In this document: positions 24,861-32,609 of the stretch, one piece after another | How positions within the stretch are numbered: the stretch's first letter is position 1 | How the letters are laid out: every line of letters starts with the position of its first letter | Assembly (NCBI RefSeq): GCF_002234575.2 | Contig: NZ_CP022464.2 | Span: 930,001-994,000 of the forward strand | Reading direction: 5' to 3' | DNA: 64,000 nt | DNA from: Enterocloster bolteae | Lineage (GTDB): Bacteria; Bacillota; Clostridia; Lachnospirales; Lachnospiraceae | Position numbers and translations under genes: made by a program | The notes under the pieces: generated by a model | The model's input: the letters and a program-made list of their open reading frames with translations, nothing else | Database searches by the model: none | What the model was told of the DNA's origin: nothing

Positions 24861-26466
24861 CTTTCCTCAATGCAGCCCTGTAATCGCCGGGGGTTGTATT
24901 GGTCAGCTTCTTAAACTGCTTTGCGAAATATTTCTCATCCTTAAATCCTACGGCATAGGCAATATCCTGAATCTTAAGGGAAAAGTCACTTAGAAGCTCC
25001 CTGGCGTGGCGTATCCGTATCTGGTTCAGGTACGTAAGCATATTGACATGGAAGGTGCTGGTGAATTTACGGCTCATATAGTCTTTGTTGATATAAAATA
25101 GCTTGGCATATTCGGACTGGATAAAAGGTTTTGTGTAATTGAGTTCCATGTATTGGGCAATCTGGAGCATGATATCACTGGTGGAACGGCTTTCCTTTAG
25201 TTCATCGCAAATACAGTACAGGGAGGTAAACATGGCCTGCCTCAGGGCTTCCCTGGAAAACAGATAATTCTCCCCCATAAGTTCCTCATATACCAGAGGA
25301 TTTTCCGCCGGCATATAAGTAAAGGCTGGGTTCTTCTTCCTGATTTTAGAAGCCCACTGCTTTAGCAGCCCATGGAATGTTTCAAGCACATAGTGAATCA
25401 GATAGAGGGGAATTTCCCTTTCGGGAAGAATCTGTGCCAGCCAGTCCGCGGCACTGCCTTCAATCTCCCTCCTGTCTCCGATGAGAAGGGAGGAAAAAAT
25501 TTGGTCCTCCAGCTGATGCAGTTGTTCTGTTTCCGGACAAAAGCGGAGTTTTTCCATGGAGGGCAGGGCGGCCATTGCCGTGGAGGAAGACGCAATGTCC
25601 CCATAAAAACAAAAGAACGCATTTTTAGCCTGGGTATAGGAATCAGAGAATCTGCCGGGAAAGGGATGTTCCCGGCTGATACCCAGATGGAAGGGGTAGG
25701 CTGTGTTCATAAAAAAGGACTGGGCAGCCTTTATAATGGATGTGGCGGTCATGTCTCCGGCTCCCAGCAGAAAGAACATGATTTCTCCAGGGTGATCCGG
25801 ATTGGATAGGATAAAACCGTGCTGTCCCCCAAGGCTGCGGCGTACCTGCGATTCAAAATCCTTAAGAAGACAGGCAAATCCTGCATTTTGCATTGGAAAG
25901 TAGCTGGTATCGTAATATATGATTTTACATGTGTCGACCGATGAAAAGGACGCATCGGCCTGCAATAGTTCCTCGTAGGCTGTTTCCACGCATCTTGAAT
26001 CCAACATTTTATAAAGGAGAACACCTGAATAAAAGGCTGAAAGGGAGTGCACCTTTTCCTGCAGATGGCGGTGCCTCAGATTGGTTTCGTGCTCGTCCTT
26101 CCAGCTTTGGACGGCCTTGCCCACAGTGGATATTAAGGTGGCTGATTCCAATGGTTTTAAAAGATAATCCATACAGCCTTTTGTCAGCATGGTGCGCACA
26201 TATTCAAAGTCATTGTGGCCGGATACGGCAATAACCTTGATGGAAGGATGACGTGTTGCAATGAAATCCATGATATCAATGCCGTTTTTATCTTCCATCA
26301 CGATATCGGTAATCACGATTTCGGGAACCTCCCGGGTTATGATATCTAACGCCTCCATGCCGTTTGAGGCAGTATAAATTTGGTCAATGCCAAATTCTTC
26401 CCAGGGGACCAGGAGGCGTATGGCCTGAATTACATGGTGTTCGTCATCAGAAATCAATACTTTCAT
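24841..26466 (-). CDS. YesN-type response regulator with AraC DNA-binding domain
   Basis: A 541-residue response regulator. The receiver (about 1-120) has MKVLISDDEH and phospho-acceptor Asp54 in VITDIVMED; the C-terminal AraC domain (about 435-535) contains YAVGFKDEKYFAKQFKKLTNTTPGDYR. The middle region of about 300 residues is typical of the group. It lies 20 bases after the YesM gene on the minus strand and converges on the ABC/bicupin operon. AraC domains bind direct repeats about 21 bp apart, and just such repeats lie upstream of three transcription units in this locus. I infer that this protein binds them. Confidence 0.9.
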   Translation of the reverse strand: MKVLISDDEHHVIQAIRLLVPWEEFGIDQIYTASNGMEALDIITREVPEIVITDIVMEDKNGIDIMDFIATRHPSIKVIAVSGHNDFEYVRTMLTKGCMDYLLKPLESATLISTVGKAVQSWKDEHETNLRHRHLQEKVHSLSAFYSGVLLYKMLDSRCVETAYEELLQADASFSSVDTCKIIYYDTSYFPMQNAGFACLLKDFESQVRRSLGGQHGFILSNPDHPGEIMFFLLGAGDMTATSIIKAAQSFFMNTAYPFHLGISREHPFPGRFSDSYTQAKNAFFCFYGDIASSSTAMAALPSMEKLRFCPETEQLHQLEDQIFSSLLIGDRREIEGSAADWLAQILPEREIPLYLIHYVLETFHGLLKQWASKIRKKNPAFTYMPAENPLVYEELMGENYLFSREALRQAMFTSLYCICDELKESRSTSDIMLQIAQYMELNYTKPFIQSEYAKLFYINKDYMSRKFTSTFHVNMLTYLNQIRIRHARELLSDFSLKIQDIAYAVGFKDEKYFAKQFKKLTNTTPGDYRAALRKEKRQGY

Positions 26467-26486
26467 GTTATACCCTCATTTGTATG

Positions 26487-28484
26487 TCATGTATCAGTTG
26501 GTTTTTGGTTCCATAATGTCTTGTGTGAAATGATAAGATGAACAGTGGTGCCGCCCAGTTCATTGGCGTATAATTCCATGGAGCACTCCTGCCCGAAGTT
26601 CAACAGCAGGCGCAGCAGCACATTGGTCAGTCCGATATTGTTGGTTGCATACAGGTTTTCCGCGGCATTCTTAATACTGAGGTCGGCATCCTGACAGGCA
26701 GGCTTTTCGCGGGAACCGTCAATTGAGGACAGGCGGTTGGGGGTAAGCAGCTTGTGGGTGTACTCCTGCTTGAGCTTTATCAGTAATTTATTGATTTTGG
26801 CCAGCTTCTCAGGGGAAGGCGTACATCCATTGTCCACGATATATACATGGAGCAGTCGGTCCTCCTTCAGATGGGCCTGAACCAGGATGGTTCCTTTCTC
26901 TCGCTTGAATAAGTTGCCATGTTTGAAGGAATTCTCAATCAATGGCTGCAGAATCATTTTTGGCACAATGATTTTCCTTACTGTTTCCTCTACTTCAAAA
27001 AATACAGACAGATGGTTGGTAAACCGCATTTTCTGGAGTTTTATATAGCGGTCAATATGGGACAGCTCTTCATTTATGGTCACAAGGGTATGCTTGGTGT
27101 CCATGGAGTACTGCATCAGCTGTCCGAAGGAGGAAATGTAGTCATACTGTTCCTGGTCGTGATGCTCCAGGGACTTGGTGGCCAGGCACTGAAGGGTGTT
27201 GTATATGAAATGCGGGTTTATCTGGGCCTCCAGCATCTTAAGCTCAGTGGTGCGGTTGATGATTTCCAGTTCATACTGCCGTATGACAAAGTTATTGATT
27301 GTATCCATCATTTCTTCCAGGGAACGGAAAAGAATACCTATCTCATCTTCTGACTTATATGTTACATATTCAGACAATCTGGAATTCAGATTCTGGGTGT
27401 GGGTGTTTATGTGATTCAAGAAGGTGGTGGCCTTTTTGAGTGGATTTGTGTAGTGCAGGATGGAATAACCGTTAATCAGTATGGTAATTAACAGACAGAT
27501 ACTGAATGTTAAAAGCAGGGTTGCCAGCTGATTGTTGGAACTTTGATAGATAGTGTGCTTTGGTATGGATTTTAACATATACCAATGGTAAGAATCACCT
27601 GGGAGTTTCTGGCAGATTCTCAGGGCATCACCGGATGTTTTGCTGACAAACAGGTCGTCATCATCTGCAGCCTGTCCGATCAGGCTCTGTATCCATGGTT
27701 CAGATGTCATGGTTCCGATAGCGGATGGATCCGAGGCAAAGATAACATGGTAATCCGAGTCAACAATAAAAAACTGTTCGGACTGGTCATATAAAAAGTT
27801 GCACACTTTTTGGAAAAATTCCATGGATATGTCAATCCGCAGCTGGCCAATAGGAGTCATAGGACTTGGAAGATGGTATATGGGCAGACAGACCGTGAAT
27901 ACCAGCTCACCTGTTCCGGGAGTGTCTGCGTATTCCTCCTCCTGGGACAGGGATATGTGATTTAACTGGTGACCATAACTGGTTTGGCGGTGGGGTGGCA
28001 TGATATAAGCCTGAAAAGCGGGAACCGGTGATGGACTGTTCTTTTCAAGGCTGTTGTTCCTCAGGTATTTTTGCAGGTTTTTTGTAGTCAGCAGGAAGCT
28101 TTTGCCCGCCTTATAGGTGGAAAACTGAATCTGGGTCGCTTCCGGGGTCATGGAATAGATGTTGGTCATATAGGAGAACAGCAGGGAGGAATTGGCGGAC
28201 TCTGCATAGGAAAAGGCATTGCCGTCCCTGGAAAACAGAAGATCCTGCAATGTACCGTTCAGATAGATTCCTTTATTTGCAACGTCGATGCTGGTAGACA
28301 GGGAATGTTCTATGTTGCTGGAAACAATCTGCCATGTGTGCTGAGTCTGTTCGATATAGCTGTTCTCTGCAGATTTCCTCATATCGTACGAAAAGAAAAA
28401 GCAGTAAACCAGCATGGGAAACGTGGTGGCGATGACCAGGGTGGACAGCAGCTTATAACCAATGCTCTGAAACGTCTTTTTCAT
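26487..28484 (-). CDS. YesM-type sensor histidine kinase
   Basis: A 665-residue membrane kinase. The first helix spans about 8-32, an extracellular dCache-like sensor region about 35-315, the second helix about 318-343, then HAMP (about 345-400). His425 lies in EAQINPHFIYNTLQCL, followed by the N box ILQPLIENSFKHGN and G box VDNGCTPS. The G box is less glycine-rich than usual (DNGCTP instead of DNGxG). Between the ATP-binding motifs lies a 50-residue insertion, as in the other YesM protein of the window but unrelated in sequence. It pairs with the YesN gene downstream and probably senses the ligand of the adjacent importer. Confidence 0.9.
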   Translation of the reverse strand: MKKTFQSIGYKLLSTLVIATTFPMLVYCFFFSYDMRKSAENSYIEQTQHTWQIVSSNIEHSLSTSIDVANKGIYLNGTLQDLLFSRDGNAFSYAESANSSLLFSYMTNIYSMTPEATQIQFSTYKAGKSFLLTTKNLQKYLRNNSLEKNSPSPVPAFQAYIMPPHRQTSYGHQLNHISLSQEEEYADTPGTGELVFTVCLPIYHLPSPMTPIGQLRIDISMEFFQKVCNFLYDQSEQFFIVDSDYHVIFASDPSAIGTMTSEPWIQSLIGQAADDDDLFVSKTSGDALRICQKLPGDSYHWYMLKSIPKHTIYQSSNNQLATLLLTFSICLLITILINGYSILHYTNPLKKATTFLNHINTHTQNLNSRLSEYVTYKSEDEIGILFRSLEEMMDTINNFVIRQYELEIINRTTELKMLEAQINPHFIYNTLQCLATKSLEHHDQEQYDYISSFGQLMQYSMDTKHTLVTINEELSHIDRYIKLQKMRFTNHLSVFFEVEETVRKIIVPKMILQPLIENSFKHGNLFKREKGTILVQAHLKEDRLLHVYIVDNGCTPSPEKLAKINKLLIKLKQEYTHKLLTPNRLSSIDGSREKPACQDADLSIKNAAENLYATNNIGLTNVLLRLLLNFGQECSMELYANELGGTTVHLIISHKTLWNQKPTDT

Positions 28485-28520
28485 ATGGATATCCTCTCCG
28501 GATGGATTTTTCTTCCCTTA

Positions 28521-28593
28521 ATTATAGTAAAAAAAGCAGAGGTTGTGTGGAGACTTTTCCAAATGGTCAAAATCATCCCCCTTTTTGTCAAAA
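28521..28593. promoter_or_regulatory. 21-bp-spaced direct repeat and -10 upstream of the YesM gene
   Basis: GTCAAAATCATCC (28566-28578) and GTCAAAATTGTGG (28587-28599) start 21 bases apart, matching the repeats at 16545 and 18854. On the minus strand a TATAAT (28526-28521) lies about 40 bases from the nearer half-site, with no clear -35. The sites point away from the kinase gene, so they may act at a distance, autoregulate it, or drive an unseen plus-strand transcript. Confidence 0.5.
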
Positions 28594-28738
28594 TTGTGGG
28601 TGTGGAAAGGATGGAGGATTTAGTAATATGAAGAATTTATAGAATAAAGCACATAATCATTCGGCTGTGTGCTTCTCCTGTGAAAAACCATAGTGAAATA
28701 CAAGATAAAACACAAAGCAGGTTACTCTTAAATAAGTC

Positions 28739-28767
28739 TTGAAAATCATGGCGCCTGATGTTATACT
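28739..28767 (+). promoter_or_regulatory. Promoter of the queT-like gene
   Basis: TTGAAA (28739-28744), a 17-base spacer and TATACT (28762-28767) predict transcription from about 28774. The leader would be some 160 bases long and includes two hairpins (GGGATTG at 28780-28786 with CAATCCC at 28815-28821; 28840-28849 with 28860-28869) before the riboswitch-like element. Confidence 0.6.
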
Positions 28768-28879
28768 TTATCAGTTGGCGGGATTGTAAAAACAGCGCAG
28801 ACACCTGTCACCTGCAATCCCATTAACAGCAATAAGGCCGTGAAAACCCGGCACTTCCAGGGATTTCACAACAAACGAC

Positions 28880-28925
28880 CGGTGTGTTCGAGACCTTCCA
28901 CACCTAAAACAAAACTAAAGGAGAC
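28880..28925 (+). promoter_or_regulatory. Probable preQ1 riboswitch upstream of the queT-like gene
   Basis: A stem GGTGTG (28881-28886) / CACACC (28899-28904) encloses a 12-base loop starting TTCGAGA and ending in C, and is followed by the A-rich tail TAAAACAAAACTAAAGGAG, which runs into the ribosome site. This is the layout of the small preQ1 class I pseudoknot: loop bases pair with the tail and hide the ribosome site when ligand binds. The gene controlled is a queuosine-precursor transporter family member, which supports the call. One loop-tail pair is not canonical, and a larger preQ1 class using the upstream hairpins is possible. Confidence 0.6.
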
Positions 28926-28933
28926 AACAGAAT

Positions 28934-29431
28934 ATGAGACAAAACAACAGGAAACTGTACGGACTGGCCCAGGGGGCCATGATTGCAGCCATCTATGTGG
29001 CGCTTACCATGGTATTTGCTCCAATCAGCTTCGGCCCGGTCCAGTTCAGAATCGCGGAGGCCCTTTGTATACTGCCGTTCTTTACGCCGGCAGCTGTGCC
29101 CGGACTATTCGCAGGATGCCTGCTTTCCAACCTGCTCTGCGGGGCCATGCCGCTGGACGTGGTATTCGGAAGCCTGGCCACGTTAATTGGCGCAGCCGGT
29201 TCATGGTATCTGAGAAAGCATAAATGGTGCGTGTGCATTCCTCCAATTATGGCTAACACCATTATCATTCCATGGGTGTTAAGATATGCCTATGGTTCTG
29301 AGGATATGATTCTTTTGGCAATGGTGACAGTGGGTATCGGAGAGATTCTGGCAATCGGCGTGCTGGGCAATGCGCTGCTGATTACACTTGAGCGGTATAA
29401 GAACCTGGTTTTCAGGCAGCAGGCAGCATAA
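28934..29431 (+). CDS. queT: QueT-family transporter (queuosine precursor ECF S component)
   Basis: A 165-residue hydrophobic protein with about five or six helices, matching the QueT family: LAQGAMIAAIYVALTMVF at the N-terminus, GPVQFRIAEALCILPFF, PGLFAGCLLSNLL and VFGSLATLIGA. QueT proteins are substrate-binding components of energy-coupling-factor importers for queuine or preQ1-type precursors of the tRNA base queuosine; the shared ECF module is usually encoded elsewhere, and none is seen here. A preQ1-riboswitch-like element overlaps the ribosome site. The ATG at 28934 is the only plausible start. A terminator follows at 29472-29505. Confidence 0.87.
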   Translation: MRQNNRKLYGLAQGAMIAAIYVALTMVFAPISFGPVQFRIAEALCILPFFTPAAVPGLFAGCLLSNLLCGAMPLDVVFGSLATLIGAAGSWYLRKHKWCVCIPPIMANTIIIPWVLRYAYGSEDMILLAMVTVGIGEILAIGVLGNALLITLERYKNLVFRQQAA

Positions 29432-29471
29432 TCGCTGTCAGGAGATAAGGAGATAAACATAGGAATCAATC

Positions 29472-29505
29472 AGGAGAGGAGCGGAACATGGCGCCTCTCC
29501 TTTTT
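29472..29505 (+). terminator. Rho-independent terminator after queT
   Basis: AGGAGAGG (29472-29479) pairs with CCTCTCCT (29494-29501), followed by a run of T. It lies 41 bases past the queT stop. Confidence 0.85.
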
Positions 29506-29517
29506 AATGTGCAAAAA

Positions 29518-29621
29518 CGCTTTGGATAGAGGGTGAGCAGGCTCAAGCCGCGGTCAAAGCGCATATCCTATATCAGGTCTGTCAAGGAGGAGTGCCGGGG
29601 AGCCGGTATTTCTCCATTTTT
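29518..29621 (+). other. Structured intergenic segment ending in a second terminator (possible small RNA)
   Basis: CGCTTTG (29518-29524) pairs with CAAAGCG (29555-29561) around an inner GGCT-CA-AGCC hairpin. A second hairpin (GGAG-TGCCGG at 29589-29598 with CCGGTA-CTCC at 29603-29615) runs into ATTTTT, a good rho-independent terminator. Since the queT terminator lies just upstream, the segment could be a separate short transcript, or the second hairpin may only back up the first. No promoter was identified. Confidence 0.3.
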
Positions 29622-29644
29622 CATATAGCTTTTCAGGTTTTTTT

Positions 29645-29653
29645 TGATATAAT
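29645..29653 (+). promoter_or_regulatory. Extended -10 promoter of murC
   Basis: TGATATAAT at 29645-29653 is a perfect extended -10 element (TGnTATAAT). No good -35 is seen, as is typical for this promoter type. The murC start is about 60 bases downstream. Confidence 0.55.
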
Positions 29654-29713
29654 AAGGAAGAGATATTTTTGTGCAGGAAAATGTATGACAGGCACAGGGA
29701 AGGATTATTGATT

Positions 29714-31099
29714 ATGTATCAGATAGATTTTAATAAACCAGAACATGTACACTTTATCGGGATCGGAGGCATCAGCATGAGCGGCCTGGCGGAAATCCTT
29801 TTGGATGAGGGATTTTCCATATCCGGCTCTGATTCCCATGAGACAGCCCTTACAGAGCATCTTGAAACGAAGGGAGCAAGGGTATATTACGGACAGAGGG
29901 CGGCCAATATTGAGAGGGAGCCGGGAATCAGCGTAGTGGTGTACACGGCAGCCATCCATGAAGATAACCCGGAGTTCAGAGCGGCCAGGGATCAAGGGCT
30001 TCCCATGCTTTCCAGGGCAGAGCTTTTAGGGGAGCTGATGCGCAATTACAAAGAAGCCATAGCTATTTCAGGAACCCATGGCAAGACCACAACCACGTCC
30101 ATGCTCACGGATATTCTCCTGGCAGGCGATCTGGATCCCACCATCTCCGTGGGAGGTATTTTAAAGGACATAGGAGGCAACATCCGTGTGGGCGGTCCTG
30201 ATTTGTTTGTGACAGAAGCCTGTGAATATACCAACAGTTTCCTGTCCTTTTATCCCACCATGGAGGTTATACTGAATGTTGAGGAGGACCATCTGGACTT
30301 CTTTAAGGATATTGAGGACATACGCCATTCCTTCCGTTTGTTTGCCGAGAAGCTTCCCGCAAAAGGACTTTTGGTGGTGAACAGCGGAATCGAGAAGGTG
30401 GAGGAAATCACCAGGGGACTTAGGTGCAGGGTGGTTACCTTCGGAAAGGATCTTTCCAGTACCTACACGGCCCGTAACATAACATATGACGGGTTTGCCA
30501 GGCCATCCTATGACCTGGTAGTCCAGGGAGAGACAGTGACCCGCATCACCCTTGGCGTCACGGGAGAGCACAATGTATATAATTCCCTGGCAGCCATTGC
30601 CATCGCACTGGAGCTGGGGGTCGGATTTGACGCCATTATGTCGGGGCTGGGAAGATTTACTGGCACGGACAGACGGTTTGAGAAAAAGGGAGAGGTGGCA
30701 GGTGTTACGGTCATTGACGACTATGCCCATCACCCACAGGAGATAAAGGCAACCCTGGCGGCGGCCAGGAATTATCCCCACAGGAAGCTGTGGTGTGTGT
30801 TCCAGCCCCATACTTATACCAGAACCAGGGCGTTTCTGGACCAGTTTGCGGAAGCTCTGTCCGCTGCGGATGAAGTGGTTCTGGCTGATATTTATGCAGC
30901 CCGGGAGACAGATACCCTGGGGGTCAGCTCCCGGGATGTGGCGGACCGGATTGAGAAGCTGGGCACGAAGGCCCATTATATTCCGTCCTTTGACGAGATT
31001 GAAACATTTATTTTGGAAAATTGTATGAACGGCGATTTGTTGATAACTATGGGGGCCGGAGACATTGTAAAAGTAGGAGAAAAGCTGTTAGGACAATAG
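29714..31099 (+). CDS. murC: UDP-N-acetylmuramate--L-alanine ligase
   Basis: A 461-residue cytoplasmic enzyme of peptidoglycan synthesis that joins L-alanine to UDP-N-acetylmuramic acid using ATP. It has the Mur ligase three-domain layout: N-terminal UDP-binding Rossmann part (VHFIGIGGISMSGLAEIL), central ATPase with the P-loop at 119-128 (SGTHGKTTTT), metal/substrate motif ACEYTNSFL, and C-terminal domain with DYAHHPQEIKATL and the Mur ligase RxxTRT-like segment PHTYTRTRAF. The start at 29714 gives the standard N-terminus; upstream in-frame codons have no homologous look. Length is normal. It precedes the dnaD-like and dnaC-like genes, and its terminator stem contains DnaA-box sequence. Confidence 0.96.
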   Translation: MYQIDFNKPEHVHFIGIGGISMSGLAEILLDEGFSISGSDSHETALTEHLETKGARVYYGQRAANIEREPGISVVVYTAAIHEDNPEFRAARDQGLPMLSRAELLGELMRNYKEAIAISGTHGKTTTTSMLTDILLAGDLDPTISVGGILKDIGGNIRVGGPDLFVTEACEYTNSFLSFYPTMEVILNVEEDHLDFFKDIEDIRHSFRLFAEKLPAKGLLVVNSGIEKVEEITRGLRCRVVTFGKDLSSTYTARNITYDGFARPSYDLVVQGETVTRITLGVTGEHNVYNSLAAIAIALELGVGFDAIMSGLGRFTGTDRRFEKKGEVAGVTVIDDYAHHPQEIKATLAAARNYPHRKLWCVFQPHTYTRTRAFLDQFAEALSAADEVVLADIYAARETDTLGVSSRDVADRIEKLGTKAHYIPSFDEIETFILENCMNGDLLITMGAGDIVKVGEKLLGQ

Positions 31100-31117
31100 T
31101 TATCCACATTATCCACA
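31100..31117 (+). promoter_or_regulatory. Two abutting consensus DnaA boxes directly after murC
   Basis: Two perfect TTATCCACA nonamers (31100-31108 and 31109-31117) begin at the base after the murC stop with no spacer. TTATCCACA is the strong consensus DnaA-binding box. The second box forms part of the upstream arm of the terminator stem; the other arm holds TGTGGATTT, a weak box in reverse orientation. Confidence 0.7.
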
Positions 31118-31159
31118 TAGTTTTCAACATTTTATGTAAAGAAACTATGTGGATTTTTT
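31111..31159 (+). terminator. Rho-independent terminator of murC
   Basis: A 13-bp perfect stem (31111-31123 with 31142-31154, arms ATCCACATAGTTT and AAACTATGTGGAT) is followed by a run of six T. DnaA-box sequence is embedded in the stem. Confidence 0.8.
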
Positions 31160-31255
31160 GATTAACATAAAAAAATGTCGCACGATTTAAAAAATCTTGG
31201 ATTTATACGGTAAAAATGGAGTTTTATGAAGAACGGGGACAGTTATGTCCACCAT

Positions 31256-31282
31256 TTTTCCACATTATCCACATTATCCACA
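31256..31282 (+). promoter_or_regulatory. Three abutting DnaA boxes upstream of the dnaD-like gene
   Basis: TTTTCCACA (31256-31264), TTATCCACA (31265-31273) and TTATCCACA (31274-31282) lie head to tail without spacers. They sit 50-75 bases upstream of a -10-like TATGAT (31332-31337) and about 80 bases before the gene start, a position suited to control of the helicase-loading operon by DnaA. Function is inferred from the sequence match. Confidence 0.7.
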
Positions 31283-31361
31283 GCAAAGAGTGTGCAAAAC
31301 CGCGCCTATTTTCTTTTGGCAGTGGATGTGTTATGATAGAATGAAGCAAGGAGTGGTAGGG

Positions 31362-32588
31362 ATGGGTGGAAATATGAAGGATAGATGGAGTGTTCCGGTC
31401 ACGGCTGTGGCCAATGAATTCATTGATACATATATGGCTGCTGCCAACGGTGAATATGTGAAGGTGTACCTCTATGTGCTCCGTCATCAGGGGGAGGATA
31501 TCACCATAGAGTTGATTGCGGATGCCTTAAACCATACGGAGTCAGATGTTCGCAGAGCCCTCTCCTATTGGAAGAAGGCGGGAGTGCTGACTGCCTCTGA
31601 ACAGGGACAGCCGGTTCAGGGTGAACCGGTCCGCCCGGAGTCAGGAGGCCATACCTTTACCCGTGGGCAGGATGGGGGACAGGCAGCGGTTCCTGATTTG
31701 CGGGTTGAGCCGTTTCAGCGGGAAACCGGGACCGCAGGGCGTGCAGAGGTACGGGGCATGACAGGCATGCGGGAACCGGCCGTTGTTCAGGAGCCGGCCG
31801 TTGTCCGGGAGCGCACAGAAACCACGGGCCAGGAGGACGGCTGTATTCCGGTGTATTCCACGGAGCAGGTAAACCGTCTGGCTCAGGACGAGGAGTTTTC
31901 CCAGCTTCTCTATATTGCCCAGAAGTACATGAATAAAGTATTTACTCCCAGAGACTGCCAGGTGTTTGCCTATCTGTATGAGGGCTTATCCATGAGCAGC
32001 GAGCTCTTGGAGTATCTGGTGGAATACTGTGTGCAGAACGGCCACATATCGGTGCGTTACATGGAGACCGTGGCCATGAGCTGGCATGAGAAGGGAATAA
32101 GGACAGCGCTGGAGGCCAAGGATTACAGCGCTTCCTACAACCGTGATTCCTTTGCGGTTATGAAGGCATTTGGTATCAATAACAGGAAGCCGGCTGCACC
32201 GGAGCAGAAGCTGATGGACAAATGGTTCAGGGACTATGGATTTTCCAGGGAAGTGGTATTGGAAGCGTGCAGCAGGACTATTACGGCCATCCACAACCCC
32301 AGCTTCCAGTATGCGGACAAGATTTTGTCAGACTGGCAGAAGGCCGGCGTCCGGGGCCTGGCTGATATAAAGGACCTGGACGCAAAGCGCACGGCTGCCA
32401 GGGAGGAGAGCGGTGAATCCAGGGAGAAGAGGCTGCAGAAGTATGACTCCGGCGTCTCGTCAGCCAGGCAGGGCTCAGGAGCCAGGAAGAATTCATCCAA
32501 CCAGTTTCATAATTTCAAGCAGAGGGATACTGACTATGATGCGCTGGTCTTAAAGCAGGTAAAGGAGTGGGTGGGGCAGCAGCCCTAA
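31362..32588 (+). CDS. DnaD-like replication initiation protein
   Basis: A 408-residue protein with a DnaD/DnaB-type N-terminal winged-helix region (about 5-75, FIDTYMAAANGEYVKVYLYVLRH, LNHTESDVRRALSYWKKAGVL). A variable proline/glutamate-rich linker (about 75-160, with the near repeat EPAVVQEPAVVRERTE) leads to a C-terminal DnaD domain (about 175-330, YEGLSMSSELLEYLVEYC, WFRDYGFSREVVLEAC). DnaD works with DnaA and DnaB-type proteins to remodel origin DNA and load the replicative helicase. I start at 31362, eight bases after AAGGAG, which leaves the DnaA boxes outside the gene. The helicase-loader gene follows after 21 bases. Confidence 0.87.
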   Translation: MGGNMKDRWSVPVTAVANEFIDTYMAAANGEYVKVYLYVLRHQGEDITIELIADALNHTESDVRRALSYWKKAGVLTASEQGQPVQGEPVRPESGGHTFTRGQDGGQAAVPDLRVEPFQRETGTAGRAEVRGMTGMREPAVVQEPAVVRERTETTGQEDGCIPVYSTEQVNRLAQDEEFSQLLYIAQKYMNKVFTPRDCQVFAYLYEGLSMSSELLEYLVEYCVQNGHISVRYMETVAMSWHEKGIRTALEAKDYSASYNRDSFAVMKAFGINNRKPAAPEQKLMDKWFRDYGFSREVVLEACSRTITAIHNPSFQYADKILSDWQKAGVRGLADIKDLDAKRTAAREESGESREKRLQKYDSGVSSARQGSGARKNSSNQFHNFKQRDTDYDALVLKQVKEWVGQQP

Positions 32589-32609
32589 TACACATAAGGA
32601 GAGTGAACC

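Noticed and set aside
30161..30976. 271-codon open frame on the minus strand
   Set aside because: It is antisense to the conserved core of murC and its composition looks like a codon-bias shadow.
31100..31282. Chromosomal origin (oriC)
   Set aside because: DnaA boxes are present, but dnaA, dnaN and an obvious AT-rich unwinding region with DnaA-trio repeats are not, so a regulatory or titration site is more likely.
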